A stretch of DNA of 64,000 bases from CAYWWM01 sp965198025 (GCA_965198025.1 OZ240237.1:930001-994000); one strand, 5' to 3'; positions 53,775-63,101 are shown, counted from the first letter of the stretch. Notes: generated from the letters alone by a model not told the origin. Translations and numbers: made by a program.

Positions 53775-53935
53775 CTCTAGACCATTTTCAGCATTGCTGT
53801 ATAGCCCGCAGGTAGGACAGGCATTCCCCTCGACTTCGCTCGGGACAGGCCTGCCTGCCCTGAAGAGGAAATGCCTGGAGGCTTGTCGCTACTTTGCGGC
53901 TGCGCTACACCCACCCGGAAAATGGTCGAATCTAT
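53775..53935. repeat. MITE/REP-like element, copy D
   Basis: Left end GACCATTTTCAGCATTGCTG, core with GCAGGTAGGACAGGCATTCC and several CAGGC/GCCTG hairpins, right end CACCCACCCGGAAAATGGTC. Both ends are present, so with copy A it defines the element: about 130-160 bp with imperfect ~25-bp inverted ends. A 9-bp repeat array (ACCGAAGGA/ACCGAAAGA, 53978-54004) follows closely. Confidence 0.75.
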
Positions 53936-54193
53936 CCATATACCCCATAAAACTGTACGGAAATGCTCTGTCGAGAGAACCGAAGGAACCGAAAGAACCG
54001 AAAACGGGTGTCGCAAGTTACCGTTGCGCCTGCCACGGCTCCGGCGTACGAAATCGCTGGCGACGCCCGAGGGTAATGAAGTTCCGCTAGTCTAGGAGGC
54101 GGCTGGAGGTGACATGGACAGTGGTGCCGCCGACCGACTGCAAGATACCGAACCCACCGCTGAAGTTGTGGACAGCAGTCCCGGCCGTTGGCA

Positions 54194-55408
54194 CTACTCC
54201 ACGATTCCGGACAGCCGAGCAAGCTGCACGGCCGAGAGCACAGCAATCACCAGAACCACAAGCACGCCCAGCACGTTTGTCAGGCGGGAGTTGCAGAAGC
54301 GGCCCATGATCTCGGTTCGGTTCGCAATTACCAGCAGTAGCACGACTACGACAGGCAGGAAAAGGGCGTTGACTGCCTGCGCCAGAACAATCACCCGGTA
54401 GGGCGAGCCGTCGAACAATGCGCCGAACAGCACGCCGGTGACTAGCACGAAACCGCCGAGCAGACGGAGGCGCGCGCTCCGCAGGTCAGGCGGCCAGCCG
54501 AACGCACCGGAGACGGCATAAGCAGCCGACAGTGGGGCGGTGATCGACGAGGTCAGCCCGGCGGCGAACAGCCCGGCGGCGAACAGCACCGGTGCCGCCG
54601 GACCGAGGAGCGGCTCAAGCTGCTGGCCGACAGTGGCAGCACTCCCCTCGCCTCCCAGACCCTGGAGGGGTATGGCGGTGACCAGCACCGACGCGGTTAC
54701 GAGTCCACCGAGCGTTACCGAGCAGATGGTGTCGAGCCGTGCCTCTCGTACATTCGCGTCGTTGCGCGCGGCTTCCGGCCACTGCTCCAGCGCTGTGCTC
54801 GCGTGCAGAAACAGATTATAGGGCACAATCGTGGTGCCGATCAGCGCCAGGACGATCAGCAGCGAGCCGGTTGGCACGCGCGGCACGAGCGCTCCCCCCA
54901 CCAATTCGTTGAGGTTCGGGGCTGTCATGACGGCAACGATGCAGAACAAGGCGCTCATCAGTACGACCAGAGAGACCAGGACGTTCTGAATCGTTCGGTA
55001 TCTGCCGGTCAGCAGCAGACCTCCGGCAAATGCACCCAGCAATACGAGTACAACGCCCTGATCCAAGCCGGTCACTATGTTGATCCCGAGCGTTGCGCCG
55101 AGCAGGTTGCCGGCCTGGAACGCGGCGTTACCCAGCAGGATGGTCACTCCGATGATCAGAATCAGTGCGCGTCTGAGCACCGGTGACGCGGCGCTCGCGC
55201 GGATCGACTCGGCCAAGCCCTGGCCCCCCGCGATGCCGATCCGTGCCGCCATTTCCTGCAGGATGATGGTGGCCACCACAGAAAAGAGGACTGCCCAGAG
55301 CAGCGCGGCTCCGTAATCGGCGCCAGCGGTGCTCGCCGTCACGATGGTGCCAGGTCCGATGAACGCGGCCGATACGAGCAGGCCCGGTCCGAGTCGAAAT
55401 CTGGTCAT
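54194..55408 (-). CDS. NRAMP-family (SLC11-like) transporter with divergent metal-site motifs
   Basis: A 404-residue membrane protein with about 11 helices. Helix 1 reads SAAFIGPGTIVTASTAGADY where classical NRAMPs have DPGN, and helix 6 reads IGTTIVPYNLFLHASTALEQ where they have MPHNxxLHS. Asp, Asn, Met and His of the canonical divalent-metal site are therefore Gly, Thr, Val and Tyr. The overall fold is clearly NRAMP, but Mn/Fe specificity cannot be assumed. ATG 55408 is where homology begins; the frame upstream to 55804 is non-homologous. It is divergent from mreD. Confidence 0.85.
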   Translation of the reverse strand: MTRFRLGPGLLVSAAFIGPGTIVTASTAGADYGAALLWAVLFSVVATIILQEMAARIGIAGGQGLAESIRASAASPVLRRALILIIGVTILLGNAAFQAGNLLGATLGINIVTGLDQGVVLVLLGAFAGGLLLTGRYRTIQNVLVSLVVLMSALFCIVAVMTAPNLNELVGGALVPRVPTGSLLIVLALIGTTIVPYNLFLHASTALEQWPEAARNDANVREARLDTICSVTLGGLVTASVLVTAIPLQGLGGEGSAATVGQQLEPLLGPAAPVLFAAGLFAAGLTSSITAPLSAAYAVSGAFGWPPDLRSARLRLLGGFVLVTGVLFGALFDGSPYRVIVLAQAVNALFLPVVVVLLLVIANRTEIMGRFCNSRLTNVLGVLVVLVIAVLSAVQLARLSGIVE

Positions 55409-55608
55409 GCGAGGGACACTCCGGACTTGACGACGAGCCGGCGAACGCAGGCCTCGAATGCTCTGTTTCCAATTCGCCGCACGTGGTAGGTTACCATTTC
55501 TCTCCGTCCCTAGTGTGCCTGTCATGCACCCGGACCTGGGGGGCAGTTTGACCAACTCCACCGTCTCGTGTACTCTCGCCCCACTCCGCAAGGAGGAGGA
55601 GTGTTGCA

Positions 55609-56127
55609 GTGCTTTTCGGAGCTGCTCCAACGCGGAAGGTGGAAGTCTACCGCATTCCCTTCGTGGCCGTCTCGGTCTCTGCGTTTCTGGCCCTCGCCTT
55701 GCAGAGTTATCTTCCGTTACACCTTCCGTCCGTTCAACTGCTTGACCTTCCTCTTCTGGTAGTGATCTATATCGCGCTGACACGCCGCGATCCTGTGGTT
55801 GCACTGCTGGCAGGTGCCCTGATCGGAATGGCCCAGGATAGCCTGACCAGCGGGCCGATCGGGCTTTTGGGGTTTGTCAAGACAATTATCGGATATGTGA
55901 CCTCCTCTGCGAGCTTGCACCTGGACACGGAAAGCAGCGCAATTAGATTGCTAACCATATGTTTTCTTTATAGCTTGCACTTTGCTTTGTTGTATCTGGT
56001 GGGAGCCATCCTGCAGGTCCAGCCGATTGAGTGGAATGGCCAAGCCAAGCTTATTGCGATGCTTGTCAACGCTCTAGTCGGTGTGCTACTCTTCAAGGTA
56101 CTGGATCGATTCCGAAAGTCTGCGTAA
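55609..56127 (+). CDS. mreD: Rod shape-determining protein MreD
   Basis: A 172-residue integral membrane protein of the elongasome with five to six hydrophobic segments: VAVSVSAFLALALQSYLP, LLDLPLLVVIYIALTRRDP, VALLAGALIGMAQDSLTSGP, IGLLGFVKTIIGYVTSSASL. GTG start with AGGAGGAGG upstream. It heads mreD-mrdA-rodA; mreB and mreC, usually directly upstream, are absent, replaced by the divergent NRAMP gene. Confidence 0.88.
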   Translation: MLFGAAPTRKVEVYRIPFVAVSVSAFLALALQSYLPLHLPSVQLLDLPLLVVIYIALTRRDPVVALLAGALIGMAQDSLTSGPIGLLGFVKTIIGYVTSSASLHLDTESSAIRLLTICFLYSLHFALLYLVGAILQVQPIEWNGQAKLIAMLVNALVGVLLFKVLDRFRKSA

Positions 56128-56177
56128 GCAAGGCTTTATGGGTCGTTCCCAGATTCGTACAAGTTGTTCGAGGGTGA

Positions 56178-58082
56178 ATGCGGTCGACCCCGATGGAGTT
56201 TTCAGAGAAGGAAACCCGCTATGCCGCGCGTAGGCTTGTGTTTTTGCAATGGGGCGTGGTTGCGATTTTCTTGTTTCTGATCACCGGATTTTGGCGGCTT
56301 CAGATCCTCGATCCTGAGTACTATTCACAACTCTCCGAGCGGAATCACATCAAAGAGATTTCCATTCCCGCCCCCCGCGGGCGCATCCTCGACCGCGAAG
56401 GCCGCGTTCTGGTGGACAATTACCCGGCGTTCAGTGTGGTTGCGCACTGGGGAGATGAAAAGCCGCTGGAGGCGCATTTGCCCGCCATCGCCCACGGGCT
56501 AGGGATCAAGACCGAGGAATTGTCGCGACGCATCGAATCCGTCCGGCGACGCGCCCCGCTGCAGCCGATTCCGCTGCGCGAGAAGGCGTCCTGGCAGGAT
56601 GTCGCATTCGTGGAGAGCCACCGCAGTGAGTATCCGGGGCTCGACTTGATAACCGTCCAACAGCGTGCCTATCCGCCGGACGGTTTTGCGGCGCACTTGC
56701 TAGGTTATGTGGGGGAGGTTTCTGAGAATGACCTGGACTTGCCGGAACTGGCTCTGTTGGAACCCGGCGACACAGTTGGAAAGGCTGGAATCGAGAGACA
56801 ATACAACGAAGTTTTGCGGGGCCAAGATGGCTTACGGCGAATCGTTGTGAATACATTTGGCGCCGAAATTGCCCGGCTCGACGAAAGCCCACCGGTTTCC
56901 GGGCGCGATCTCCGTTTAACGTTGGATTCCGACCTGCAATTGATTGCTGAGCAGGGTTTCCAGGAAGATATCGGCGCGCTGGTGGCCCTGGACCCTCGAA
57001 CCGGCCAAGTACTGGCCCTGGTGAGCCGACCGACCTTCGATCCCAACCTGTTCACGGGTGGGGTGTCCACTGAGGACTGGTTCCGTCTGACGAACAATCC
57101 CGATCTTCCGTTGATCAACCGCAGCATTCAGGCACAGTTGGCGCCGGGTTCGGTGTATAAGATTCCTCTGGCCGCAGCTGCCCTCGAATCGGGGACCGTC
57201 ACCGAACAAACGACGTTCTATTGCCCTGGTGGCTCTTCCTTCTACGGCCGTTATTTTCGATGCTGGAATCCGCGAGGGCATGGACGAGTGAACCTGCATC
57301 AAGCCATCGTGCACTCTTGCGACGTGTTTTTCTACAACCTCGGAAATAATCTCGGGGTGAATCAGATCGCGGCGTATTCGTCGTTATTGGGGCTGGGGCG
57401 CCGTACGGGGATCGACCTGCCTTACGAACAGACTGGAACAGTTCCTTCCCCGGAATGGAAGCAGCGCGTCCTGGGAGAAAAGTGGTATCCGGGTGAAACG
57501 ATCTCGCTGGCCATCGGCCAGGGGGCGCTGACCGTCACGCCGCTCCAGCTTGCGTACAGCTTCGGAGGTATCGCTTCCGGTGGCCATTTTATCCGGCCGC
57601 ATCTGGTCTCGACGGATGAACTCGTGGTTCAGGGGAGGCGCCTTCCCTCAGACGGCGACTGGGAAGTGCACGTTGCTTTAGCAGAAGAAACCGTGGACGC
57701 TGTCGCCGACGCTTTGTATGGCGTCGTGAATGAAGGCGGCACGGGGGGCCGGGCCCGGATTCCGGGACTCGACGTGGGAGGGAAAACGGGTACGGCACAG
57801 GTGGCCAGCCTGCAGGCCGCTCGAGCGGCCCAGGAAGCCGGCGAACCCCTAAGAGATAACGCCTGGTTCGTTGGCCTGGCCCCGCGGCGAAATCCGGAGA
57901 TTGTGGTCGTAGTGCTCTACCAGAGCGGCGAGCACGGTTATCTGGCTGCACCGCTTGCCCGCGAGGTAATGAAGGCGTACTTTGACAAGAAAAAAGGACT
58001 CCAACCGCAACTGGCCAACCGCGAAGAGCCAGGCGCACAGCCGGCCGCCGCCCTCGCTTCGGCCGGCCGCATCGGAGGTTGA
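56178..58082 (+). CDS. mrdA: Penicillin-binding protein 2 (elongation transpeptidase)
   Basis: A 634-residue class B PBP cross-linking peptidoglycan for side-wall growth. One N-terminal membrane helix (WGVVAIFLFLITGFWRLQI), pedestal with RGRILDREGRVLVDNYPAF, then the transpeptidase domain: nucleophile motif QLAPGSVYKIPLAAAALESG (SxxK), HSCDVFFYNLGNNLG (SxD/N position reads SCD) and GGKTGTAQ (KTG). The C-terminal ~40 residues are Ala/Glu-rich. Its stop overlaps the next gene's ribosome-site region. Confidence 0.95.
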   Translation: MRSTPMEFSEKETRYAARRLVFLQWGVVAIFLFLITGFWRLQILDPEYYSQLSERNHIKEISIPAPRGRILDREGRVLVDNYPAFSVVAHWGDEKPLEAHLPAIAHGLGIKTEELSRRIESVRRRAPLQPIPLREKASWQDVAFVESHRSEYPGLDLITVQQRAYPPDGFAAHLLGYVGEVSENDLDLPELALLEPGDTVGKAGIERQYNEVLRGQDGLRRIVVNTFGAEIARLDESPPVSGRDLRLTLDSDLQLIAEQGFQEDIGALVALDPRTGQVLALVSRPTFDPNLFTGGVSTEDWFRLTNNPDLPLINRSIQAQLAPGSVYKIPLAAAALESGTVTEQTTFYCPGGSSFYGRYFRCWNPRGHGRVNLHQAIVHSCDVFFYNLGNNLGVNQIAAYSSLLGLGRRTGIDLPYEQTGTVPSPEWKQRVLGEKWYPGETISLAIGQGALTVTPLQLAYSFGGIASGGHFIRPHLVSTDELVVQGRRLPSDGDWEVHVALAEETVDAVADALYGVVNEGGTGGRARIPGLDVGGKTGTAQVASLQAARAAQEAGEPLRDNAWFVGLAPRRNPEIVVVVLYQSGEHGYLAAPLAREVMKAYFDKKKGLQPQLANREEPGAQPAAALASAGRIGG

Positions 58083-58099
58083 AAGGAGCCGGAATCCCC

Positions 58100-59188
58100 T
58101 TGAAACGTCTGGTTTCCTGGAGAGATTCAGATTGGGTACTACTCGGGGCGGTGCTGCTCATCGCCGTGCTGGGTATTTTGGAGATTTACAGCGCCACCGC
58201 AGGAACCCGGTTTGCCGGCGCTCATGTCCGGCAAATCTACTGGGTCTTGCTCGGAATCGGTTTGCTGGTGTTTGTTTGTTCTTACAGCTATCATAGTTTA
58301 TTGAACTATGCCCCCTGGTTTTATTTGGCTGTGCTTGCCTTATTGGTGACCACGCTTTTGGTTGGAAGTGAGATTGGCGGCGCGCGCCGATGGATTCAGT
58401 TGGGAGGATTCAGTATCCAGATTTCCGAGATCGCGAAGCTGTCTGTGATCTTGCTGCTGGCCCGGTTTTTCGGCGAGTCCCAGGTAGGCGAACTCAGCCT
58501 GCTGGATGTCGGGAAGGTTGCACTGGCGGTGGGTGTCCCGACGGTTCTGATTGCCCTGCAACCGGACCTGGGGACGGCCCTGACCATGGTTCCCATCGCA
58601 ATGATTTCATTGTTTCTGGCCGGGTTGCGGCTGCGGTACTTTGCGGCCATGTTTCTGATCGCAGTGCTGGCGCTTCCGGTTGCTGTGCAATTTCTGAGAC
58701 CGTACCAGAAGGAGCGGATCGCGACCTTTCTAAACCCGGAGGCTGACCCGAAGGATTCCGGCTATCAGGTCTTGCAGTCTAAGATCGCCGTGGGTTCCGG
58801 CCAACTTTGGGGGAAAGGAACCGCGCAGGGCACGCAAACGCAGCTGCGGTTCTTGCCGGTCCCCCACACGGATTTTATCTTTGCCGCCTACGCGGAAGAG
58901 CACGGTTTTGTTGGTGTGCTGATCTGCCTGACGCTCTATGGCATCGTCATGTTGCGGCTCGTATCGAGTGCCCGGACGGCGCCGGACGCAGCAGGAATGT
59001 TCCTCGTAGTGGGGTTTTTGGGTGTATTTGCGTTTCAGATATTGGTCAACGTAGGGATGGTGGTTGGCTATCTGCCGGTCACCGGGATTCCACTGCCCCT
59101 CATGAGCTATGGAGGGTCTTCGGTAATCTTTACTTGTTTGGCGATTGGATTCGCAAATGGTGTGTGCGTCCGGCGCTTTGTGAACTAG
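58100..59188 (+). CDS. rodA: Rod shape-determining protein RodA (SEDS glycosyltransferase)
   Basis: A 362-residue polytopic SEDS protein that polymerises lipid II with PBP2. Marks: GGARRWIQLGGFSIQISEIA, LIALQPDLGTALTMVPIAMI, GKGTAQGTQTQLRFLPVPHT, DFIFAAYAEEHGFVG and PVTGIPLPLMSYGGSS. The catalytic Asp is expected in the PHTDFIFA/AEEHG region of the large loop. TTG 58100 (LKRLVSW) has AAGGAG 11 bases upstream; TTG 58079 overlapping the mrdA stop is the alternative. Confidence 0.95.
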   Translation: MKRLVSWRDSDWVLLGAVLLIAVLGILEIYSATAGTRFAGAHVRQIYWVLLGIGLLVFVCSYSYHSLLNYAPWFYLAVLALLVTTLLVGSEIGGARRWIQLGGFSIQISEIAKLSVILLLARFFGESQVGELSLLDVGKVALAVGVPTVLIALQPDLGTALTMVPIAMISLFLAGLRLRYFAAMFLIAVLALPVAVQFLRPYQKERIATFLNPEADPKDSGYQVLQSKIAVGSGQLWGKGTAQGTQTQLRFLPVPHTDFIFAAYAEEHGFVGVLICLTLYGIVMLRLVSSARTAPDAAGMFLVVGFLGVFAFQILVNVGMVVGYLPVTGIPLPLMSYGGSSVIFTCLAIGFANGVCVRRFVN

Positions 59189-59677
59189 CGGGGGACGGCG
59201 AAAGACGTGGCAGTCCGGTGCCGGATCAAGAAAGGTGGAGAGAATCGGGATTCAATTTCCCGCAAGAATTTTGAGAAATGTGAGGTTGAGCGGAACGCGA
59301 CAAGAAACGCCGGAGAAATTCTGAGGCGGAGAGACATTACGGGAAAGCCGGGTTAGCTTTCCTGACAGCGAAACAAGAGACAGGATCCTCGGAGCGGGAT
59401 TACAAGATTTCAGTATGAGAGCATGCGCGGAACGAAAGTGGGCCATGACAACTCGGAGACGGGCTGCAACGCTCGTTTCGGAATCGATGCGGAGTCTTGA
59501 GAGGCTTCCGCGAATCGGAAATCCGTGGTTCCTTCATCTTCTGGCTGGCGGGCCGAGAGGGCCCGCTGACATCAGGTTCTATCGCGCGCTTTGAAACTCT
59601 GTACCTCTGTCAAGTCTCCTTCGACCATTGTCTGAAACGGTCTGATTTCGCCGTCTGCTCATCCGAGAGGAGCAAGC
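59189..59677 (+). other. 490-bp intergenic region, probable structured leader of the RNase E/G gene
   Basis: No frame is supported. Hairpins include GGAAAGCCGGG-TTAGCTTTCC near 59343-59363 and GCGGGCC-GAGAG-GGCCCGC at 59548-59566, 110 bases before the start codon. Long structured leaders that the enzyme itself cleaves are known for rne in other bacteria; here that is inference. No T-run suggests a terminator for rodA. Confidence 0.4.
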
Positions 59678-62242
59678 ATGGCAAAGGAATTGGTGGTTTC
59701 CTCGGCTGGCCACGAGACGAAAGTGGCCATCCTGGAAGATAACCAGGTTGTAGAAACTTATTTTGAACGCAAGCGGGAATACAGTCTGGCGGGAAGCATT
59801 TATAAGGGCCGAGTGACGCGTGTTCTGCCCGGAATGCAATCTGCCTTTGTGGAGATTGGCCTGGAGCGGGACGCATTCCTCTACGTATCCGATTTTTTCG
59901 AGGATTTAGAGGAGTACGACAAGATCGTGACGTCGGTCGAGGACAAGGTCAGCAAGATGGAGGAAGTCCGTGCGGTAGGAGCCGGAACTTCCGAGCCGCT
60001 GGCGCAAGAAGCGAAGTCGGAAGCGCCTGCCGTATCCGAATCGCTTTCCTCCGAGACCGCCGGCTCACCGGAGAAATCGACAGCGCCCGAACGGGAACGA
60101 GGATCGTATCCCTCCTCGCGCCGCGGGCGACAACGTCGCCCCCGGCGCAGAGGATTTCCAGATTCGAAGTATTCGCGCCGCAAGGATTCGGGTCCGGCGC
60201 CGAAGGGGGAAGCATCTTCGAGCGCCGATGCCAGCTCTGCTCCAACCATCCTGCCGGGAGAGTCTCTGGCGAAGTACCGGAACATGCAGGTTCCGTCCGA
60301 AGGAGAGTCTTCTGGTGAGGAGATGGTGGAGGCTGCAGCCCTGCAACCTGAAGCGGCCGAGACAAGTAGTCTTGCCGATGAGACGCCCGAGGTGGCACAG
60401 GAGCCTCGCAAGGAATTGACAGAACCCGAGGTCGCAACGCCTCTCATTTCGGAACAGGACGTTGCCTTCGAGCCTTCCACTGTGTCTTCCGCATCTGAGG
60501 AGTCACACGTCGGCGACGCGGAGGCGGCACAGGAGATGGAAGCGGGTTCGAGCGTAATCGCTTCGGAACCTCCATTGGCGGAGGCGGAAGTGGAAGGATT
60601 CAAAGGACCCACCGCGTCTCCAGAAGAACCCCTTACTTTACAGGAGCCGGGTGAAGAGCCTGTTGCTGAGGAGGTTGCGTTCGAGTCTCAGCAGGAAGCG
60701 TCGGAAGAAAAGGGTGGCGATGTAACGTTTGAAAGTCAGCAGGCGCCGTTGCCTGAATTGCTCCAGAAATCCGCCGAGGAGTCGGTATCGGTAGAAGTGG
60801 AACCATCCGATCGCCCGCCGGAAGAAGCGTCTGCGGAGGAGTTAACGGCTGCTTCAGCCGACAACGAGAATGCGGTGCAGGAGCAGTCTTCAGAGCAGTC
60901 CCCACAGCAGAAGAAGGCGGTCGTCCGCGATGGACACAGGAATCCCCGCTATCAGCGTCGGTCGCGCTGGGCGGCTCGCCGCGCTGCATCAGGGGAAGGC
61001 TCTTCCCGGCGCCGTCGGTCAGGGGAACAGCCCGCTCCCTCGCCGCAGATCTCCGATCTGCTCAAAGAGGGCCAGGAGATCATGGTTCAGATTGCCAAGG
61101 AACCGCTCGGGAAGAAGGGTGCCCGGATCACGTCCCATATCGCGCTACCCGGGCGCTATCTGGTTTACATGCCGACCGTCAATCACGTGGGGGTCTCCCA
61201 CAAAATTAGCTCCGATGAGGAGCGCCTGCGTCTCAAGCGGATCATTCAGGAACACTCCCGGAATATCCCAGGCGGATTCATTGTGCGCACGGCAGGAGAA
61301 GGCCAGAGCGAAGAGGAATTACGGCAGGACATTCTGTTCCTGGCCGATATGTGGTCTGACATTCGGGCGGAGGCTGAAAAATCGAAAGCCCCGGCGCTGT
61401 TGCATCACGATTTGGATTTGATTCAGCGGATTGTCCGCGATCAGCTCTCGGAGGACTTTACGGCTGTCTGGGTGGACACCGAACTGGAGTATGAGAAGCT
61501 CGTCAGCTGGGTCGGACGGTTCCAGCCGTCACTCGTCGGCCGCGTAAAGCTCTACACCAAGGACGTCCCGCTGTTCGAACAGATGGGCATTCAGGAGGAA
61601 ATCAATAAGGCCCTCAGGCCGAAGGTCTGGCTGAAGTCTGGTGGGTACATCGTAATCAACCAAACGGAGGCGCTGGTTGCAATCGACGTGAACACCGGAA
61701 AGTTTGTGGGCCTATCCAGCCGCCTCGAGGATACTATCGTCAAGACGAACGTGGACGCGATTCAGGAGATCGTCCGCCAGATTCGCCTGCGGGATTTGGG
61801 CGGCATCATCGTGGTGGATTTCATCGACATGGATGAGCGGAAGAACCGGCACAAGGTCATGGCCGCCCTCGATGAGGCGTTGCGCGCCGACCGCTCTCCG
61901 TCGAAGATCCTGGCGTTCAACGAATTCGGTCTTGTCGCGATCACGCGCAAACGAGTGCGGCAGTCGCTGGAGCGAACCCTCGGCCAGCCATGCCCGCACT
62001 GCGCCGGCTCCGGTTTTGTCAAGTCCGCCTTCACGGTTTGCAGCGAGATTTATACCGAAGCCCGGAAGATGGCCTCCGAGCTCGAGGGCAGGCAGGTGAC
62101 ATTACGGGTGAACCCGGAGGTCGGCAAGACGCTCAAGGCTCGTGACAACACGATCCTCTCCGACATGGAAGAGATGCTCGGAAGACCAGTGGTGGTTCGC
62201 AACGATCCGAGCCTGCACATCGAAAATTTTGCCTTCGAGTAG
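59678..62242 (+). CDS. Ribonuclease E/G with an S1 domain split by a long insert
   Basis: An 854-residue endoribonuclease of the Rne/Rng family for mRNA decay and RNA processing. The S1 domain starts at SLAGSIYKGRVTRVLPGMQS (about 36-80) but is interrupted at residues ~81-457 by a low-complexity insert rich in Glu, Ser, Pro and Ala with Arg-rich patches (SRRGRQRRPRRRGF, RRSRWAARRAASG). It resumes with ISDLLKEGQEIMVQIAKEPL. The 5' sensor/DNase-I-like core follows: VAIDVNTGKFVG and GGIIVVDFIDM hold the catalytic Asp residues, and CPHCAGSG the Zn-link. The insert may be a disordered RNA- or partner-binding scaffold like the C-terminal tail of E. coli RNase E. Confidence 0.92.
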   Translation: MAKELVVSSAGHETKVAILEDNQVVETYFERKREYSLAGSIYKGRVTRVLPGMQSAFVEIGLERDAFLYVSDFFEDLEEYDKIVTSVEDKVSKMEEVRAVGAGTSEPLAQEAKSEAPAVSESLSSETAGSPEKSTAPERERGSYPSSRRGRQRRPRRRGFPDSKYSRRKDSGPAPKGEASSSADASSAPTILPGESLAKYRNMQVPSEGESSGEEMVEAAALQPEAAETSSLADETPEVAQEPRKELTEPEVATPLISEQDVAFEPSTVSSASEESHVGDAEAAQEMEAGSSVIASEPPLAEAEVEGFKGPTASPEEPLTLQEPGEEPVAEEVAFESQQEASEEKGGDVTFESQQAPLPELLQKSAEESVSVEVEPSDRPPEEASAEELTAASADNENAVQEQSSEQSPQQKKAVVRDGHRNPRYQRRSRWAARRAASGEGSSRRRRSGEQPAPSPQISDLLKEGQEIMVQIAKEPLGKKGARITSHIALPGRYLVYMPTVNHVGVSHKISSDEERLRLKRIIQEHSRNIPGGFIVRTAGEGQSEEELRQDILFLADMWSDIRAEAEKSKAPALLHHDLDLIQRIVRDQLSEDFTAVWVDTELEYEKLVSWVGRFQPSLVGRVKLYTKDVPLFEQMGIQEEINKALRPKVWLKSGGYIVINQTEALVAIDVNTGKFVGLSSRLEDTIVKTNVDAIQEIVRQIRLRDLGGIIVVDFIDMDERKNRHKVMAALDEALRADRSPSKILAFNEFGLVAITRKRVRQSLERTLGQPCPHCAGSGFVKSAFTVCSEIYTEARKMASELEGRQVTLRVNPEVGKTLKARDNTILSDMEEMLGRPVVVRNDPSLHIENFAFE

Positions 62243-62456
62243 GAAGCCTTCCTGAACGGAAGCCATTCGAGAGAACCCATGAAGATCCAGGAGGGGCGAA
62301 TCGAAGTTGTGGTCTGCCCCTCCGTGCGGGAGCGTGTAACAGGACGTTCGCGTAAGCGTCTGGATATACGCCCGCCGGGTTGTCTGGCTCTTCTATCGGC
62401 CCGGACCTGGTTTTTGCCATTCATTGGCTTCTTCTTTGCAGCTTGCCCGAGCGTTG

Positions 62457-62630
62457 CTAGTGCAGCAGGTACATCACCCACGACGCGCCAAACGTAATCA
62501 GAAGAAACAGGCCGAATACCCAGACCCCGTAGAGAAGGCGGGCACTATCCGTGCTCTTGCTGGTGACGCCGAAGACAACGGAGATGCACAAAGCGAAGAG
62601 AAACGCGGCGGTGAAATGTGAAACAAACAT
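62457..62630 (-). CDS. Small membrane protein
   Basis: A 57-residue protein with two transmembrane segments (FTAAFLFALCISVVFGVTS and YGVWVFGLFLLITFGASWVM). No family recognised. It follows and slightly underlies the downstream end of the neighbouring membrane-protein gene, and probably shares its transcript. ATG 62630 fits the helix pattern; an in-frame start at 62702 adds 24 polar residues. Confidence 0.55.
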   Translation of the reverse strand: MFVSHFTAAFLFALCISVVFGVTSKSTDSARLLYGVWVFGLFLLITFGASWVMYLLH

Positions 62631-62667
62631 GATTGGTGTTCGTTTTCTGTAACCTTTTGCTGGAGCG

Positions 62668-63072
62668 TCAATCCTTGTTTCCGACGGCGATATCGTAGGC
62701 ATCCAGAACGCAGAGGACGTTCAGGAGTCCGGCTACCAGCAGAAACTTGGTTCCGTAGTCGGCGATGGGGGAAGCCACCACCCCACTCGAGTGCCCCGCC
62801 GTCTTCGCCGCCATAAACAACAGACCGGAACACAGATCGCCCAGGAAGCCGAGTGTTTCGACGAAGTTCCCGGGCTGGAACCGGAAAAAGCGGCCTTCCA
62901 TAAACAATCCCGTCACGAACATGACGCCCACAGCACCCAGCAGGATAACGCCGCGCCCCCACCGCTTCAGCCAAAAGTGTCCCCCGCCGGGCAACAGCCA
63001 AGCCGCCACCAGGGTTCCCACAGGCAATTCTGCCTTGGCTGGAGGGTTCGATACCGCTTCTTTTGTGGCCAT
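62668..63072 (-). CDS. Uncharacterised membrane protein (DUF6677-like)
   Basis: A 134-residue protein with about four helices: VGTLVAAWLLPGGGHFWLKR, GVILLGAVGVMFVTGLFMEG, FLGDLCSGLLFMAAKTAG and KFLLVAGLLNVLCVLDAYDI. The PGGGHFWL opening is the hallmark I associate with DUF6677 proteins of Acidobacteriota. No activity is known. It lies 30 bp after the M24 peptidase gene and could be co-transcribed with it. Confidence 0.65.
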   Translation of the reverse strand: MATKEAVSNPPAKAELPVGTLVAAWLLPGGGHFWLKRWGRGVILLGAVGVMFVTGLFMEGRFFRFQPGNFVETLGFLGDLCSGLLFMAAKTAGHSSGVVASPIADYGTKFLLVAGLLNVLCVLDAYDIAVGNKD

Positions 63073-63101
63073 GATACTTCCTTTGCAGATTCCTGCACAG
63101 C

